Shown here one piece after another: positions 1 through 6,314 of a stretch of 10,827 bases of DNA (position 1 is the first letter of the stretch; the number at the start of each line of letters is the position of its first letter). Below the pieces are notes generated by a model. That model was not told the origin of the DNA. It worked only from the letters and a program-made list of their open reading frames with translations, and searched no databases. The translations under genes were made by a program, and so were the position numbers. Source of the stretch: Clostridia bacterium (GTDB lineage Bacteria; Bacillota; Clostridia; Oscillospirales; CAG-272); assembly GCA_017629395.1 (NCBI GenBank), contig JAGBXH010000420.1, positions 1 to 10,827 on the forward strand, read 5' to 3'.

Positions 1-18
1 AACAAGCCTGCGCCAGCC

Positions 19-192
19 TTCCCCCCTCCCGGAGGGGGGCTTTGATGGTAGCATCTCGCTTTTCTAAACCGAAACGCAACTGACAACGGTAACTTGAATT
101 ACCGAAAGCTGTGCGACAACTGATATTTCAGCGGTCACTTTGAAAATGAATGGACGGGACCGCCTACATAGCCCCCCTCCGGGAGGGGGGAA
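19..192. repeat. 174-bp element with self-palindromic inverted ends
   Basis: The 22 bases at 19-40 reappear exactly, in inverted orientation, at 171-192. Each end is itself a palindrome: CCCCCCTCC at 21-29 faces GGAGGGGGG at 31-39, and the same two arms recur at 172-180 and 182-190. The stretch between the ends shows no gene that I can support. The build (short, non-coding, inverted ends that each fold) resembles MITE- or REP-doublet-type elements. I see no target-site duplication at the borders, so mobility is inference. The ends could also act as strong hairpins in any read-through transcript. Confidence 0.7.
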
Positions 193-264
193 TATCAGCG
201 TTGCCCTGTGCCAAGCGCAGGGGGGAGAGCGCGAATACAATCGGTTTCTGCGCGTATCAACTCT

Positions 265-308
265 ATAGTAAAAAGCAGAAGCCTTGAAAAAACTTCTGCT
301 TTTACTAT
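265..308. terminator. Hairpin terminator of the DUF1538/PII-like/lipoprotein operon
   Basis: The arm at 265-281 pairs with the arm at 293-308 over 16 base pairs with one bulged A, around an 11-base loop. The core is AGCAGAAG facing CTTCTGCT. A runs lie on one side and T runs on the other, so it can end transcripts in both directions. It lies about 55 bases beyond the stop codon of the minus-strand lipoprotein gene and is the natural end of that operon. There is no plus-strand gene to its left within the window. Confidence 0.7.
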
Positions 309-362
309 ATTTACCTCTAATTTACCAGCCCCATTGCGAGGTGTTTTTGTTTCGGTTTTTTC

Positions 363-1067
363 TCAGTACAGCTTGAAAAATATCTCCGCTGAGGGGCAGC
401 CCTCGGGATCGGTTGCCTTCAGATACTCATAGTACGCGTATCTGAACAAACGCACCTCGATGCCTTCGGGTAAGAGTCTGCCGTAAACGTAGTAGTAATT
501 CACACCGTCCACGCTCACGCCGCTCTCGCCCTCAATGCGCAGGGAATTGTAATCTGCTATGATATAGGTTGTTTCGGAGCCAACGGCATACATCCAATAA
601 TTGGGGATGAAGTTGCCGTTCTGGTCAAGCTTGGGGCGAACGGTGTTTGCCTTGGGGTTTTCCACTTGATAGTAGATGTTGGCATCGTACTTGTTTTTTT
701 CCTTCGTAGGTCTATCGTTGACACTTACGAGCGGATATATGACCTGAATACCGGTTTCGTTCTGATACTTTTGAATGCTTTGGAATTCCTCTTGGCTCAT
801 GATATAGTAATGGTCAAAGCCTACCTTGAGATAGGCGTTTACCTTGACGTTGGTATAGATTTTCGCTTCTGCATCGTACGTGGATTCTATGACCGGATTG
901 AGTCCCGTTTCTTGATAGATGGCGCGATATACGTCCATTTTCGCTTGCGAGCATTCGGGGTATTCTTTGATCGCTTCGGGCGGCAGGTCTCCGTTGGCGC
1001 AGCCCGTGAAGAAAACCGGCGTCAGAACCGAGGATAAAGCCAGCAGAAAAACGATGATTCTTTTCAT
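363..1067 (-). CDS. Putative lipoprotein of unknown function
   Basis: This 234-residue protein starts with a positively charged MKR, a hydrophobic stretch (about residues 4-20) and a lipobox-like FTGC with the lipidated Cys at 23. It is therefore predicted to be exported and anchored in the outer face of the membrane. The mature part is rich in Tyr (for example the run YYYVY near residue 196) and in short beta-strand-like segments, and I recognise no domain. The ATG at 1067 has a GAAGG ribosome site just upstream (1075-1079). The gene is third in a minus-strand operon, 18 bases after the stop of the PII-like gene, and is followed by a hairpin terminator. This position suggests a role as an accessory or sensing partner of the DUF1538-type transporter. 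That is inference; the two could simply be cotranscribed. Confidence 0.82.
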   Translation of the reverse strand: MKRIIVFLLALSSVLTPVFFTGCANGDLPPEAIKEYPECSQAKMDVYRAIYQETGLNPVIESTYDAEAKIYTNVKVNAYLKVGFDHYYIMSQEEFQSIQKYQNETGIQVIYPLVSVNDRPTKEKNKYDANIYYQVENPKANTVRPKLDQNGNFIPNYWMYAVGSETTYIIADYNSLRIEGESGVSVDGVNYYYVYGRLLPEGIEVRLFRYAYYEYLKATDPEGCPSAEIFFKLY

Positions 1068-1085
1068 AAATTACCTTCGTCTGTC

Positions 1086-1775
1086 TTATTTCTGCGGGTT
1101 GAAGTTGCGATCCAGGCGCAGACCCATGGTGTCGGATACGGGTACCGAGAAGGTGACTGTTCCCAGCTCGGGCTTTTCGCTTGCCTGATGCATCAGTGCC
1201 TGCATGATAGGCTTGCGCTGCGCCTCGGTGGCAACGATGAGCACGGTGTCCTTTTCCTCGGCAAGCGTCATGCCGAAGAAGTGCTCGTCACCCTTGCCGT
1301 ACGTGCCCTTGGCGCGCACGACGGTGCCGCCGCCTGCGCCTGCGGCGCGGGCAGCTTCCATGGCAACGTCGGAAAATCCTTTATTGAGAATGGCAATGAT
1401 CAGATGTGCGTTGTATTCCATTTTAACAACCTCTCTTTCTTCTGCTTCTGTGCTTCCCGTCAATGCCTGCATGGAGCGAATGCCGCCCATGCTGTTTACG
1501 GGAATGACCAGGCCGATGCCGCGTCCGGGCAGATCGATCTCCATCTGGTCGGGCAGCGTATTCAGTACGTCCTTTGTTTGCTGCTTGCCGATGACCGAAA
1601 GCAGAATGATCTTTTCGGTCTGCTCAATGCCCAGCAGATCCAGTACCTTGTTTTGCGCCGTGCCGTGGCAGGGCAGCGTTGTATACGATGCAAGCGCATG
1701 GCGCGAAAAATATTTTGCATACGCGGTGCGATCCTTGTCGCGCGCGATTATTAACAATAAATTCAGCTCTTTCAT
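1086..1775 (-). CDS. PII-like signal protein with two tandem PII-type domains
   Basis: This 229-residue soluble protein appears to be an internal duplication of a PII/GlnB-like ferredoxin fold: residues about 1-107 and 119-223. Both halves run through a Gly-Thr turn, a conserved FFGM or DLLGI segment, a hydrophobic strand (KIILLSVI; DTVLIVAT), a helix, and a closing strand ending in IPVNSMGGI or VPVSDTMGL. The glycine-rich GAGGGTVVRAKG (146-157) of the second half is typical of PII-like proteins linked to transporters. I do not see a classical GlnB T-loop with its modifiable Tyr, so nitrogen signalling by uridylylation is unlikely. A nucleotide-responsive regulator of the adjacent transporter is more likely. 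The ribosome site AAGGAGG overlaps the stop codon of the upstream transporter gene (stop at 1785-1787), which implies translational coupling. The link to DUF1538 transporters is a context I know from other genomes; the ligand is unknown. Confidence 0.85.
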   Translation of the reverse strand: MKELNLLLIIARDKDRTAYAKYFSRHALASYTTLPCHGTAQNKVLDLLGIEQTEKIILLSVIGKQQTKDVLNTLPDQMEIDLPGRGIGLVIPVNSMGGIRSMQALTGSTEAEEREVVKMEYNAHLIIAILNKGFSDVAMEAARAAGAGGGTVVRAKGTYGKGDEHFFGMTLAEEKDTVLIVATEAQRKPIMQALMHQASEKPELGTVTFSVPVSDTMGLRLDRNFNPQK

Positions 1776-1784
1776 AAGACCTCC

Positions 1785-3329
1785 TTACAGGTCAATGATA
1801 TCTTCGTCAATGGGAACGAACTTGGCGTCGGGTACGTGCTTCTTGCCCGCCTTGTTCTTGACAAACCAGATCAGACCGGGAATCTGTACCGCGATCAAGG
1901 GTGTCATGGCAACGAATGCCACCACGCCAAAGGCGTCCGTTGCGGCGTTGCCGTTTACGGCTTTGCAGGCTCCCATTGCAAAGGGGAGCAGAAATGCTGC
2001 CGTCATGGGGCCCGATGCCACACCGCCTGCGTCAAACGCAATGGAGGGGAAGGGCGAGGGAACGACCAGCGTCATCAGCAGTGCAATGGCGTATCCGGGG
2101 ATCAAAAACCACATAATGCTCACGCCCGTCAGCACGCGCAGCATGGCAAGCGCGATGGAGCACGCAACGCCTATGGAAAGGCAGCGCAGCACGGTCTTGC
2201 GCGAAACGACACCTGCCGTGACCGTATTGACCTGCTTGGTCAGCACGTGTACAGCGGGCTCTGCCTGCACGATAAAGTAGCCCACGAGTGCACCTATGGG
2301 GATGATCACGATTTGCAAAATGCCCTTGTCGGGATTGGCAAGCCCCGCACCCAGCTGATAACCGCAGGGAGAGAAGCCGATGTTTGCACCCAGCAAGAAC
2401 AGCACAAGCCCTACGTAGGTGTAGCCAAGACCGACCAGGATCTTATGCAGCGCACGCTTGGTCAGCGCGTTTTCCGGTTTTTTTGCGCAAACGTGGTGGA
2501 ACAAGAAGAAGCCTGCCGAGATGGGACCCAGCGCCATCAGCACCTCCCAGAGCTGGTGCGGCAGCTGCCGCAAAAAGGGAACGAGCACCTGATTGGAGTG
2601 GGTAATGATCTCGCCTGTGCTCAAATCTCCGGGATCGATCTCGCCGCCGACGAGCAAGCCCAGGATCATGACCGCCGAGATAGGCCCTACGGAGGAAAGG
2701 GCAACAAGACCAAAGCAGTCGTTGTCTGCCTCGCCGTCCGAACGGCTGGCGGCAACGCCCACACCGAGTGCCATAATAAAGGGCACGGTCATGGGGCCTG
2801 TGGTGACGCCGCCTGAGTCAAAGGCAACCGCCCAGAAGTTGGTGGGAACGAAAAATGCCATGATGAACACACCCACGTAGCAGATCCAAAGCAAGAGCGA
2901 AAGCTTGACCTTGAACAATATGCGCAGCATGGCAGCTACCAGGAAGATGCCCACGCCCAAGCCGACCGATGCGGTCAGCACAAAGGGCTTGATATTGGGC
3001 ACGTAGGTTGCAAGCACCTGCAGATCGGGCTCGCAGATCGTTGCCAAAAAGCCGACGAAGAATGAAAGGAAGACCACAAGCCAGATCTTGCGTGACTTGG
3101 TCATTTGTCCGCCTATGTACTCTCCCATGGGGATCATGGACATATCCGAGCCCAATGAAAACAAACCCATTCCAATGATCAAAAGCATCGCGCCCACCAA
3201 AAAGGAGAGCAGTGTGCCCGTATGCACGGGCATAATGGTTGCAACCAGCAGAAGGGTGATCAGCGTGACGGGCATCACAGCGGAAAACGATTCCTTGATC
3301 TTCTCAAGTAATACTGTCTTTTCAAACAA
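1785..3329 (-). CDS. DUF1538-family membrane transporter, two-repeat form
   Basis: This 514-residue polytopic membrane protein consists of two related halves. The hallmark AFDSGGVTTGPMT at about 169-181 is repeated as AFDAGGVASGPMT at 431-443, and CEPDLQVL at 99-106 is repeated as AEPAVHVL at 356-363, an offset of about 260 residues. These are the signatures I associate with DUF1538. From memory, a paired DUF1538 system (UmpA/UmpB) from Halomonas was reported to act as a Na+(K+)/H+ antiporter, so cation/proton exchange is a reasonable guess. The substrate here is not shown by sequence. A single chain carrying both halves fits a fused pair. The start is a TTG at 3329, preceded by GAGGTG at 3340-3345; no ATG or GTG lies between it and the in-frame stop at 3348-3350. 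The gene leads the operon and is followed after 9 bases by the PII-like gene. Confidence 0.87.
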   Translation of the reverse strand: MFEKTVLLEKIKESFSAVMPVTLITLLLVATIMPVHTGTLLSFLVGAMLLIIGMGLFSLGSDMSMIPMGEYIGGQMTKSRKIWLVVFLSFFVGFLATICEPDLQVLATYVPNIKPFVLTASVGLGVGIFLVAAMLRILFKVKLSLLLWICYVGVFIMAFFVPTNFWAVAFDSGGVTTGPMTVPFIMALGVGVAASRSDGEADNDCFGLVALSSVGPISAVMILGLLVGGEIDPGDLSTGEIITHSNQVLVPFLRQLPHQLWEVLMALGPISAGFFLFHHVCAKKPENALTKRALHKILVGLGYTYVGLVLFLLGANIGFSPCGYQLGAGLANPDKGILQIVIIPIGALVGYFIVQAEPAVHVLTKQVNTVTAGVVSRKTVLRCLSIGVACSIALAMLRVLTGVSIMWFLIPGYAIALLMTLVVPSPFPSIAFDAGGVASGPMTAAFLLPFAMGACKAVNGNAATDAFGVVAFVAMTPLIAVQIPGLIWFVKNKAGKKHVPDAKFVPIDEDIIDL

Positions 3330-3364
3330 TTTTTCAAAACACCTCGCTTAAAATAAACCTATTT

Positions 3365-3375
3365 ATTATATTATA
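3365..3375 (-). promoter_or_regulatory. Likely -10 region of the DUF1538 operon
   Basis: Read on the minus strand, 3375-3365 gives two overlapping TATAAT hexamers (TATAATATAAT). The -35 is unclear: TTACAC lies 15 bases from the second hexamer and TTCACC lies 20 bases from the first. The site is about 40 bases upstream of the TTG start, within the 160-bp divergent intergenic region. The -10 is convincing; the exact promoter is not. Confidence 0.45.
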
Positions 3376-3419
3376 GCGAAATCTGGTGTAATATTGGTGA
3401 ACATTTTGTAAAGATGTAT

Positions 3420-3448
3420 TTGACAAGCGCACCGGGATGTGCTATACT
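3420..3448 (+). promoter_or_regulatory. Promoter of the threonine/serine exporter pair
   Basis: A perfect TTGACA (3420-3425) and a TATACT (3443-3448) are separated by exactly 17 bases. Transcription should begin near 3455, giving a leader of about 35 bases. The ribosome site AAAGGGG (3476-3482) lies just before the ATG at 3490. No operator-like palindrome is evident, so strong sigma-A-type expression is expected. Confidence 0.85.
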
Positions 3449-3489
3449 CTTGGTGAATGAAGCGTTACATTACATAAAGGGGAAAAAAT

Positions 3490-4278
3490 ATGACACAACA
3501 ACTAAGCAGCACGGTTTTGACGTATGATTACGACGACGTGCTGGATACGGTACTGGATATCGGCTGCCGCCTTTTGGAGGCAGGGGCTGAGGTACGCCGC
3601 GTGGAGGATACGGTTGAACGCCTTTGCTTTGCTTACGGCGCGCACAGCGTGGACGTGTTCTCTATCGTGGTATTGGTGGGCGTGACCGTAGAGGGCCCCG
3701 ATGGGGTGCACTATACCCAGATCCGCAAGGTGGGCAATATCGGCAACAGCCTTGTCCGCATTGAAAAATTGAACGCGCTTTCGCGCAGACTTTGTGCGTG
3801 CCCCGAGGATCCGTTTGCGGTCAAGGAGGAAGTGAAGAGCATTTGCACCAAGAAGACGTATTCGGATGTGCTGATGCTGCTCAGCGCAGCCATTGCCGCG
3901 GGTGGCTTTGCCATGTTTTTCGGCGGCGGCTGGTTGGACGGCTTGATTGCCGGCGGCATCGGTGTGCTGATCATGGTGCTGACGTTGTACACACCTACAA
4001 AAGTCAACACCACGCTCAAAACCTTTGCGACCGCATTTGTTGCCGGCGCGGCTGCCCTGATCATCTGTGCCCTTGTTCCAAACGGACGTCCGGCTGAGAT
4101 CATGATCGGCACGATCATGCTCATGATCCCGGGTCTTGCGTTGGGTACTTCACTGCGCGATCTGTTTGGCGGCGACATGGTTTCGGGGCTTTTGCGCTTT
4201 GTGCAGGCGTTGTTTACGGCGGCTCTGATCGCTGCGGGCTACGGTCTTGCATGGCTGACTATAGGAGGGATCGTATGA
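3490..4278 (+). CDS. Threonine/serine exporter family protein, large subunit (ThrE N-terminal / YjjP type)
   Basis: This 262-residue protein matches the ThrE/DUF1212 family. A soluble N-terminal region (about 1-120) carries the conserved GCRLLEAGAEVRRVEDT (25-41), ending in the helix NALSRRL. It is followed by about five membrane segments from residue 124 on. The conserved LMIPGLALGTSLRDLFGGD (211-229) is a family landmark. Members export threonine, serine or, in E. coli YjjP/YjjB, succinate, powered by the proton gradient. The substrate here cannot be told from sequence. The short partner subunit overlaps the end of this gene by four bases, so the two should be translated together and assemble as one transporter. 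Confidence 0.9.
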   Translation: MTQQLSSTVLTYDYDDVLDTVLDIGCRLLEAGAEVRRVEDTVERLCFAYGAHSVDVFSIVVLVGVTVEGPDGVHYTQIRKVGNIGNSLVRIEKLNALSRRLCACPEDPFAVKEEVKSICTKKTYSDVLMLLSAAIAAGGFAMFFGGGWLDGLIAGGIGVLIMVLTLYTPTKVNTTLKTFATAFVAGAAALIICALVPNGRPAEIMIGTIMLMIPGLALGTSLRDLFGGDMVSGLLRFVQALFTAALIAAGYGLAWLTIGGIV

Positions 4279-4745
4279 ATTGGGGACAGATCATTTCAGG
4301 CACGATATCGTGCTTTGTTGCCCTTTTGGGTATTGCGATTATTTTTGACGTTCCGCCCAAAAAGCTGCCATGGGCAATGCTGGGCAGCGTCATCTCCTGC
4401 GTGATCATGCTCATCGGGGACGAGATCGGGCTTGATCCGCTGATTACCAACATGATAGCGACCGCCGTGCCCTGCGTGTATTGTGACGCCATGGCACGCG
4501 TGCTCAAAACGCCTACCACTATTTTTATGATCCCCACGCTTTTGCCGCTCGTGCCGGGAAGCAGGCTGTACTATACCATGTTCTATCTGTTCAGCGGTCA
4601 GCAGGCGCTGTTTATGGAAAACATGCTGGCGGCGGTCAAGATCTGTACGGGCATCGCCATGGCGATCATTGTGGTCACGGGTGCCATGCGTTGGCTGGAG
4701 GCAGCAAAAAGACAGAGATTGGAAAGAGAAAAGGGGAAGGGATAA
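4275..4745 (+). CDS. Threonine/serine exporter family protein, small subunit (ThrE C-terminal / YjjB type)
   Basis: This 156-residue protein has four to five membrane segments and the ThrE_2 hallmarks: FDVPPKKLPWAMLGS at 24-38 and the re-entrant-like IPTLLPLVPGSRLYY at 86-100. The tail (140-156) is charged and cytoplasmic. I chose the ATG at 4275 because an AGGAGGG site (4263-4269) sits five bases before it. The reading frame extends eight codons further upstream, but that start lacks a ribosome site and lies inside the previous gene. The ATGA overlap with the stop of the large subunit is typical of coupled partners. The gene is followed at once by a terminator. Confidence 0.9.
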   Translation: MNWGQIISGTISCFVALLGIAIIFDVPPKKLPWAMLGSVISCVIMLIGDEIGLDPLITNMIATAVPCVYCDAMARVLKTPTTIFMIPTLLPLVPGSRLYYTMFYLFSGQQALFMENMLAAVKICTGIAMAIIVVTGAMRWLEAAKRQRLEREKGKG

Positions 4746-4751
4746 ATGACG

Positions 4752-4777
4752 AAAAGCACCTCGCAAGAGGTGCTTTT
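4752..4777. terminator. Bidirectional intrinsic terminator
   Basis: AAAAGCACCTC (4752-4762) and GAGGTGCTTTT (4767-4777) form an 11-bp perfect stem closed by a GCAA loop, a stable GNRA type on the plus strand. A-run and T-run flanks let it end both the exporter operon from the left and the convergent DUF6472-like gene from the right. A separate 14-base perfect palindrome (TAGCCGTACGGCTA, 4781-4794) sits between it and the stop codon of the minus-strand gene. Confidence 0.88.
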
Positions 4778-4796
4778 CCATAGCCGTACGGCTACG

Positions 4797-4994
4797 TTAA
4801 TTCTGTTTTCTGACGCTCTTATATTCGTCGTAGTACCGATAATACGGGCAATGTCCCGTGTTGTGCGAAAGGAAATCGCACATGTCGTCCTCGTCCAGGG
4901 ATACAAGGCACACGTATGCATCGTATTCCTCGTCGTAGTCGTAAAATTCACAGCTCTCGCAGTTTGCGGGCTTTTTGTTTTGCAGGGCTGCCAT
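4797..4994 (-). CDS. Small Cys-rich DUF6472-like protein
   Basis: This 65-residue cytoplasmic protein carries CESC (12-15), then DEEYDAYVC (21-29), SLDEDDM (32-38), a Cys at 39, and CPYYRYYDEY (49-58), ending in VRKQN. This Cys-xx-Cys / acidic-Tyr / LDEDDM / CPYYR pattern is one I associate with DUF6472, a family of small clostridial proteins without known function. The spacing of Cys 12, 15, 29 and 49 would suit a metal site, probably zinc, but that is inference. The ATG at 4994 has an AGAGAGG site upstream on the minus strand. The gene has its own strong promoter and shares a terminator with the convergent exporter operon. Confidence 0.85.
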   Translation of the reverse strand: MAALQNKKPANCESCEFYDYDEEYDAYVCLVSLDEDDMCDFLSHNTGHCPYYRYYDEYKSVRKQN

Positions 4995-5018
4995 GCTATC
5001 GCCTCTCTTTCTGCAGTT

Positions 5019-5047
5019 ATTATACCATAAGTGTATAAAAGTGTCAA
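5019..5047 (-). promoter_or_regulatory. Promoter of the DUF6472-like gene
   Basis: On the minus strand, TTGACA (5047-5042) and TATAAT (5024-5019) are separated by 17 bases, a full consensus match. The start of transcription would fall near 5012, giving a leader of under 20 bases before the ATG at 4994. It is divergent from the promoter at 5077-5105. Confidence 0.85.
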
Positions 5048-5076
5048 CAACGGGCAGAGAATTTTACGTGCGGTAC

Positions 5077-5105
5077 TGGACAAGCGAGGCAGAATATGCT
5101 ATAAT
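5077..5105 (+). promoter_or_regulatory. Promoter of the orphan membrane-protein gene
   Basis: TGGACA (5077-5082) and a perfect TATAAT (5100-5105) are spaced by 17 bases. The AAGGAG ribosome site (5125-5130) and ATG (5141) follow. It faces away from the DUF6472-like promoter about 30 bases to the left. Confidence 0.82.
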
Positions 5106-5140
5106 AAAATCAATATTGTAAGTTAAGGAGCGGGTTTGGT

Positions 5141-5806
5141 ATGGCAAAGAAGCAAAATACAAGCTCGAAGCAGGATAAAAAGGAGCTGCGCATCAGTAAG
5201 TCTGTGATCGTGGACGTTGTGCGTGTGCTGATCGGCATTGTGGTGCTGTGCGTGCTGCTGAGCGTGTCGTTGGACGTGCTAAACGATCAGCTTGTGACCA
5301 AGCAGGAGGAGCTGATTGAGGATAGCAAAAAGGACTTCGGCTGGATCGTCATCACGGTGGGGTACACCCTTCCGCTGATCTTTGCCTGCGTTGTGCCGGT
5401 GCTTGCATGCGTGGGTAGCCGGCGGGATGCGCAGCGCAAGCATCTGATCAAGGGCTTGATCATTGCGGGCGCGGCTGTTATAACGTTCGGCATTCTGTGT
5501 CCCGTGCAGATCAAGGATCTGGTCAATCAACGAGAGTTTTGCCAGATGCTGGAGCAGAGAGTGGAGGATGAGGAGGATTTTGTCTACCCCAAGGATGCGC
5601 CCAAGCTTGAGGACGTGACAAAGGAGCTGGAAAGAACGGTCAAGTGGACGGCAAAGGCGGCGCTGGGGATTGCCGTTGTCGGTGCATATCAGGGTGCAAG
5701 ATATAAAAAGCTGCGCGACGGTGATGCGGACGACGAGCTGCCCTTGGAGGAGATTTCGGATGACCTGCCCGACGTGGATTGGGTAAAGGGAAATAAGGAA
5801 TCCTGA
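5141..5806 (+). CDS. Uncharacterised membrane protein
   Basis: I do not recognise this 221-residue protein. A Lys-rich N-terminus (1-20) is followed by membrane segments at about 22-46, 67-91 and 102-122, and a weaker hydrophobic segment at 168-186. The loop 47-66 and the region 123-167 are charged and helix-like, with short coiled-coil potential. The C-terminal tail (190-221) is strongly acidic (DGDADDELPLEE, then SDDLPDVDW). Lys- and Arg-rich stretches next to the segments support an integral membrane protein with a cytoplasmic tail. The ATG at 5141 is set by AAGGAG ten bases upstream. The gene stands alone between two strong promoters; I see no clear terminator after it, so some read-through into the PerR gene is possible. 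Confidence 0.8.
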   Translation: MAKKQNTSSKQDKKELRISKSVIVDVVRVLIGIVVLCVLLSVSLDVLNDQLVTKQEELIEDSKKDFGWIVITVGYTLPLIFACVVPVLACVGSRRDAQRKHLIKGLIIAGAAVITFGILCPVQIKDLVNQREFCQMLEQRVEDEEDFVYPKDAPKLEDVTKELERTVKWTAKAALGIAVVGAYQGARYKKLRDGDADDELPLEEISDDLPDVDWVKGNKES

Positions 5807-5835
5807 ATTTCTCGAAAAAAATTTTCAAAAACCTC

Positions 5836-5863
5836 TTGACATTTTTGCGGTTTGTGATATAAT
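5836..5863 (+). promoter_or_regulatory. Promoter of the PerR-rubrerythrin genes
   Basis: TTGACA (5836-5841) and TATAAT (5858-5863) are separated by 16 bases. The -10 hexamer overlaps the first two bases of the palindromic operator at 5862-5880, so a bound repressor would cover the transcription start. Confidence 0.82.
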
Positions 5864-5880
5864 TAAGACACAGTCTTAAT
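5862..5880. promoter_or_regulatory. Palindromic operator, probably the PerR autoregulatory site
   Basis: ATTAAGACACAGTCTTAAT is a perfect inverted repeat of 8-bp arms around ACA. It lies from the end of the -10 box to the ribosome site (AAGGAG, 5881-5886) of the PerR-type gene. It resembles Fur-family boxes in its TTA...TAA ends, but differs from the Bacillus PerR box (TTATAATNATTATAA) in arm sequence and spacing. Autorepression is the simplest reading; binding by this PerR is inferred from position. Confidence 0.68.
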
Positions 5881-5891
5881 AAGGAGCCGCT

Positions 5892-6272
5892 ATGAGAACG
5901 AGAAAAACGCATCAGACCGAGCTTGTGCTGCAAGCTGTGCATGCGCTGGATCATCCGACGGCAAGCGACGTCCTTAAAGCAGTAAACGAGCAAGATCCCA
6001 CCGTGTCCCGCGCAACCGTGTTCCGCGTATTGGCAGAGGCTGCCGAGAGCGGAGAGGTGCAAAGGCTTGTGCTGGCAGGCAGCTCGGATTGCTTTGACAT
6101 CACACTCTGCAGGCATGCACACATGGTGTGCAGCAGGTGCGGAGCGATCAGCGACGTTGAGATTGCAGACACCGAGGCACTGGAAAAGAGTGCCCGAGGC
6201 GTATCGGGTGGTCGGATAGACGCGTGCCACGTACAATTTTTTGGGCTTTGTCCCGCATGTAACAAGGAATGA
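5892..6272 (+). CDS. PerR-type peroxide-sensing repressor (Fur family)
   Basis: This 126-residue protein aligns without gaps to Bacillus subtilis PerR at a constant offset of 16. All five regulatory-metal ligands are kept: H21, D69, H75, H77 and D88 (H37, D85, H91, H93 and D104 in B. subtilis). All four structural-zinc Cys are present: C80, C83, C120 and C123. Asp at 69, where Fur proteins usually have Glu, favours PerR over Fur. The protein should bind Fe or Mn and lose DNA binding when peroxide oxidises the His ligands. The recognition helix (SRATVFRVL, 39-47) differs from the Bacillus SVATVYNNL, and the protein lacks the first helix of about 16 residues. The ATG is fixed by AAGGAG at 5881-5886. 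It precedes rubrerythrin by 42 bases with no terminator between, so the two are probably cotranscribed and controlled together. Confidence 0.88.
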   Translation: MRTRKTHQTELVLQAVHALDHPTASDVLKAVNEQDPTVSRATVFRVLAEAAESGEVQRLVLAGSSDCFDITLCRHAHMVCSRCGAISDVEIADTEALEKSARGVSGGRIDACHVQFFGLCPACNKE

Positions 6273-6314
6273 CCAATTAAAAATCTAATTCAATTATAAA
6301 AGGAGAACACACAC

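Noticed and set aside
208..432. Plus-strand open frame of 74 codons
   Set aside because: Spans the terminator hairpin at 265-308 and enters the end of the lipoprotein gene on the other strand; no ribosome site.
1086..1775. Classical GlnB/GlnK nitrogen regulator
   Set aside because: Twice the usual length, no recognisable Tyr-bearing T-loop, and no amtB neighbour; a transporter-linked PII-like protein fits better.
1204..2280. Long plus-strand open frame (358 codons) opposite the PII-like and DUF1538 genes
   Set aside because: It lies antisense to two well-supported genes, has low-complexity Ser/Ala/Pro/Met composition, and no ribosome site or domain. It is a by-product of codon bias on the other strand.
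1836..2816. Plus-strand open frame of 326 codons opposite the DUF1538 gene
   Set aside because: Composition rich in His, Gln, Cys and Arg without hydrophobic core, fully antisense to the transporter; no start signal.
4251..4274. Earlier start for the small exporter subunit
   Set aside because: No ribosome site; AGGAGGG directly precedes the ATG at 4275, and the ATGA overlap is typical of this gene pair.
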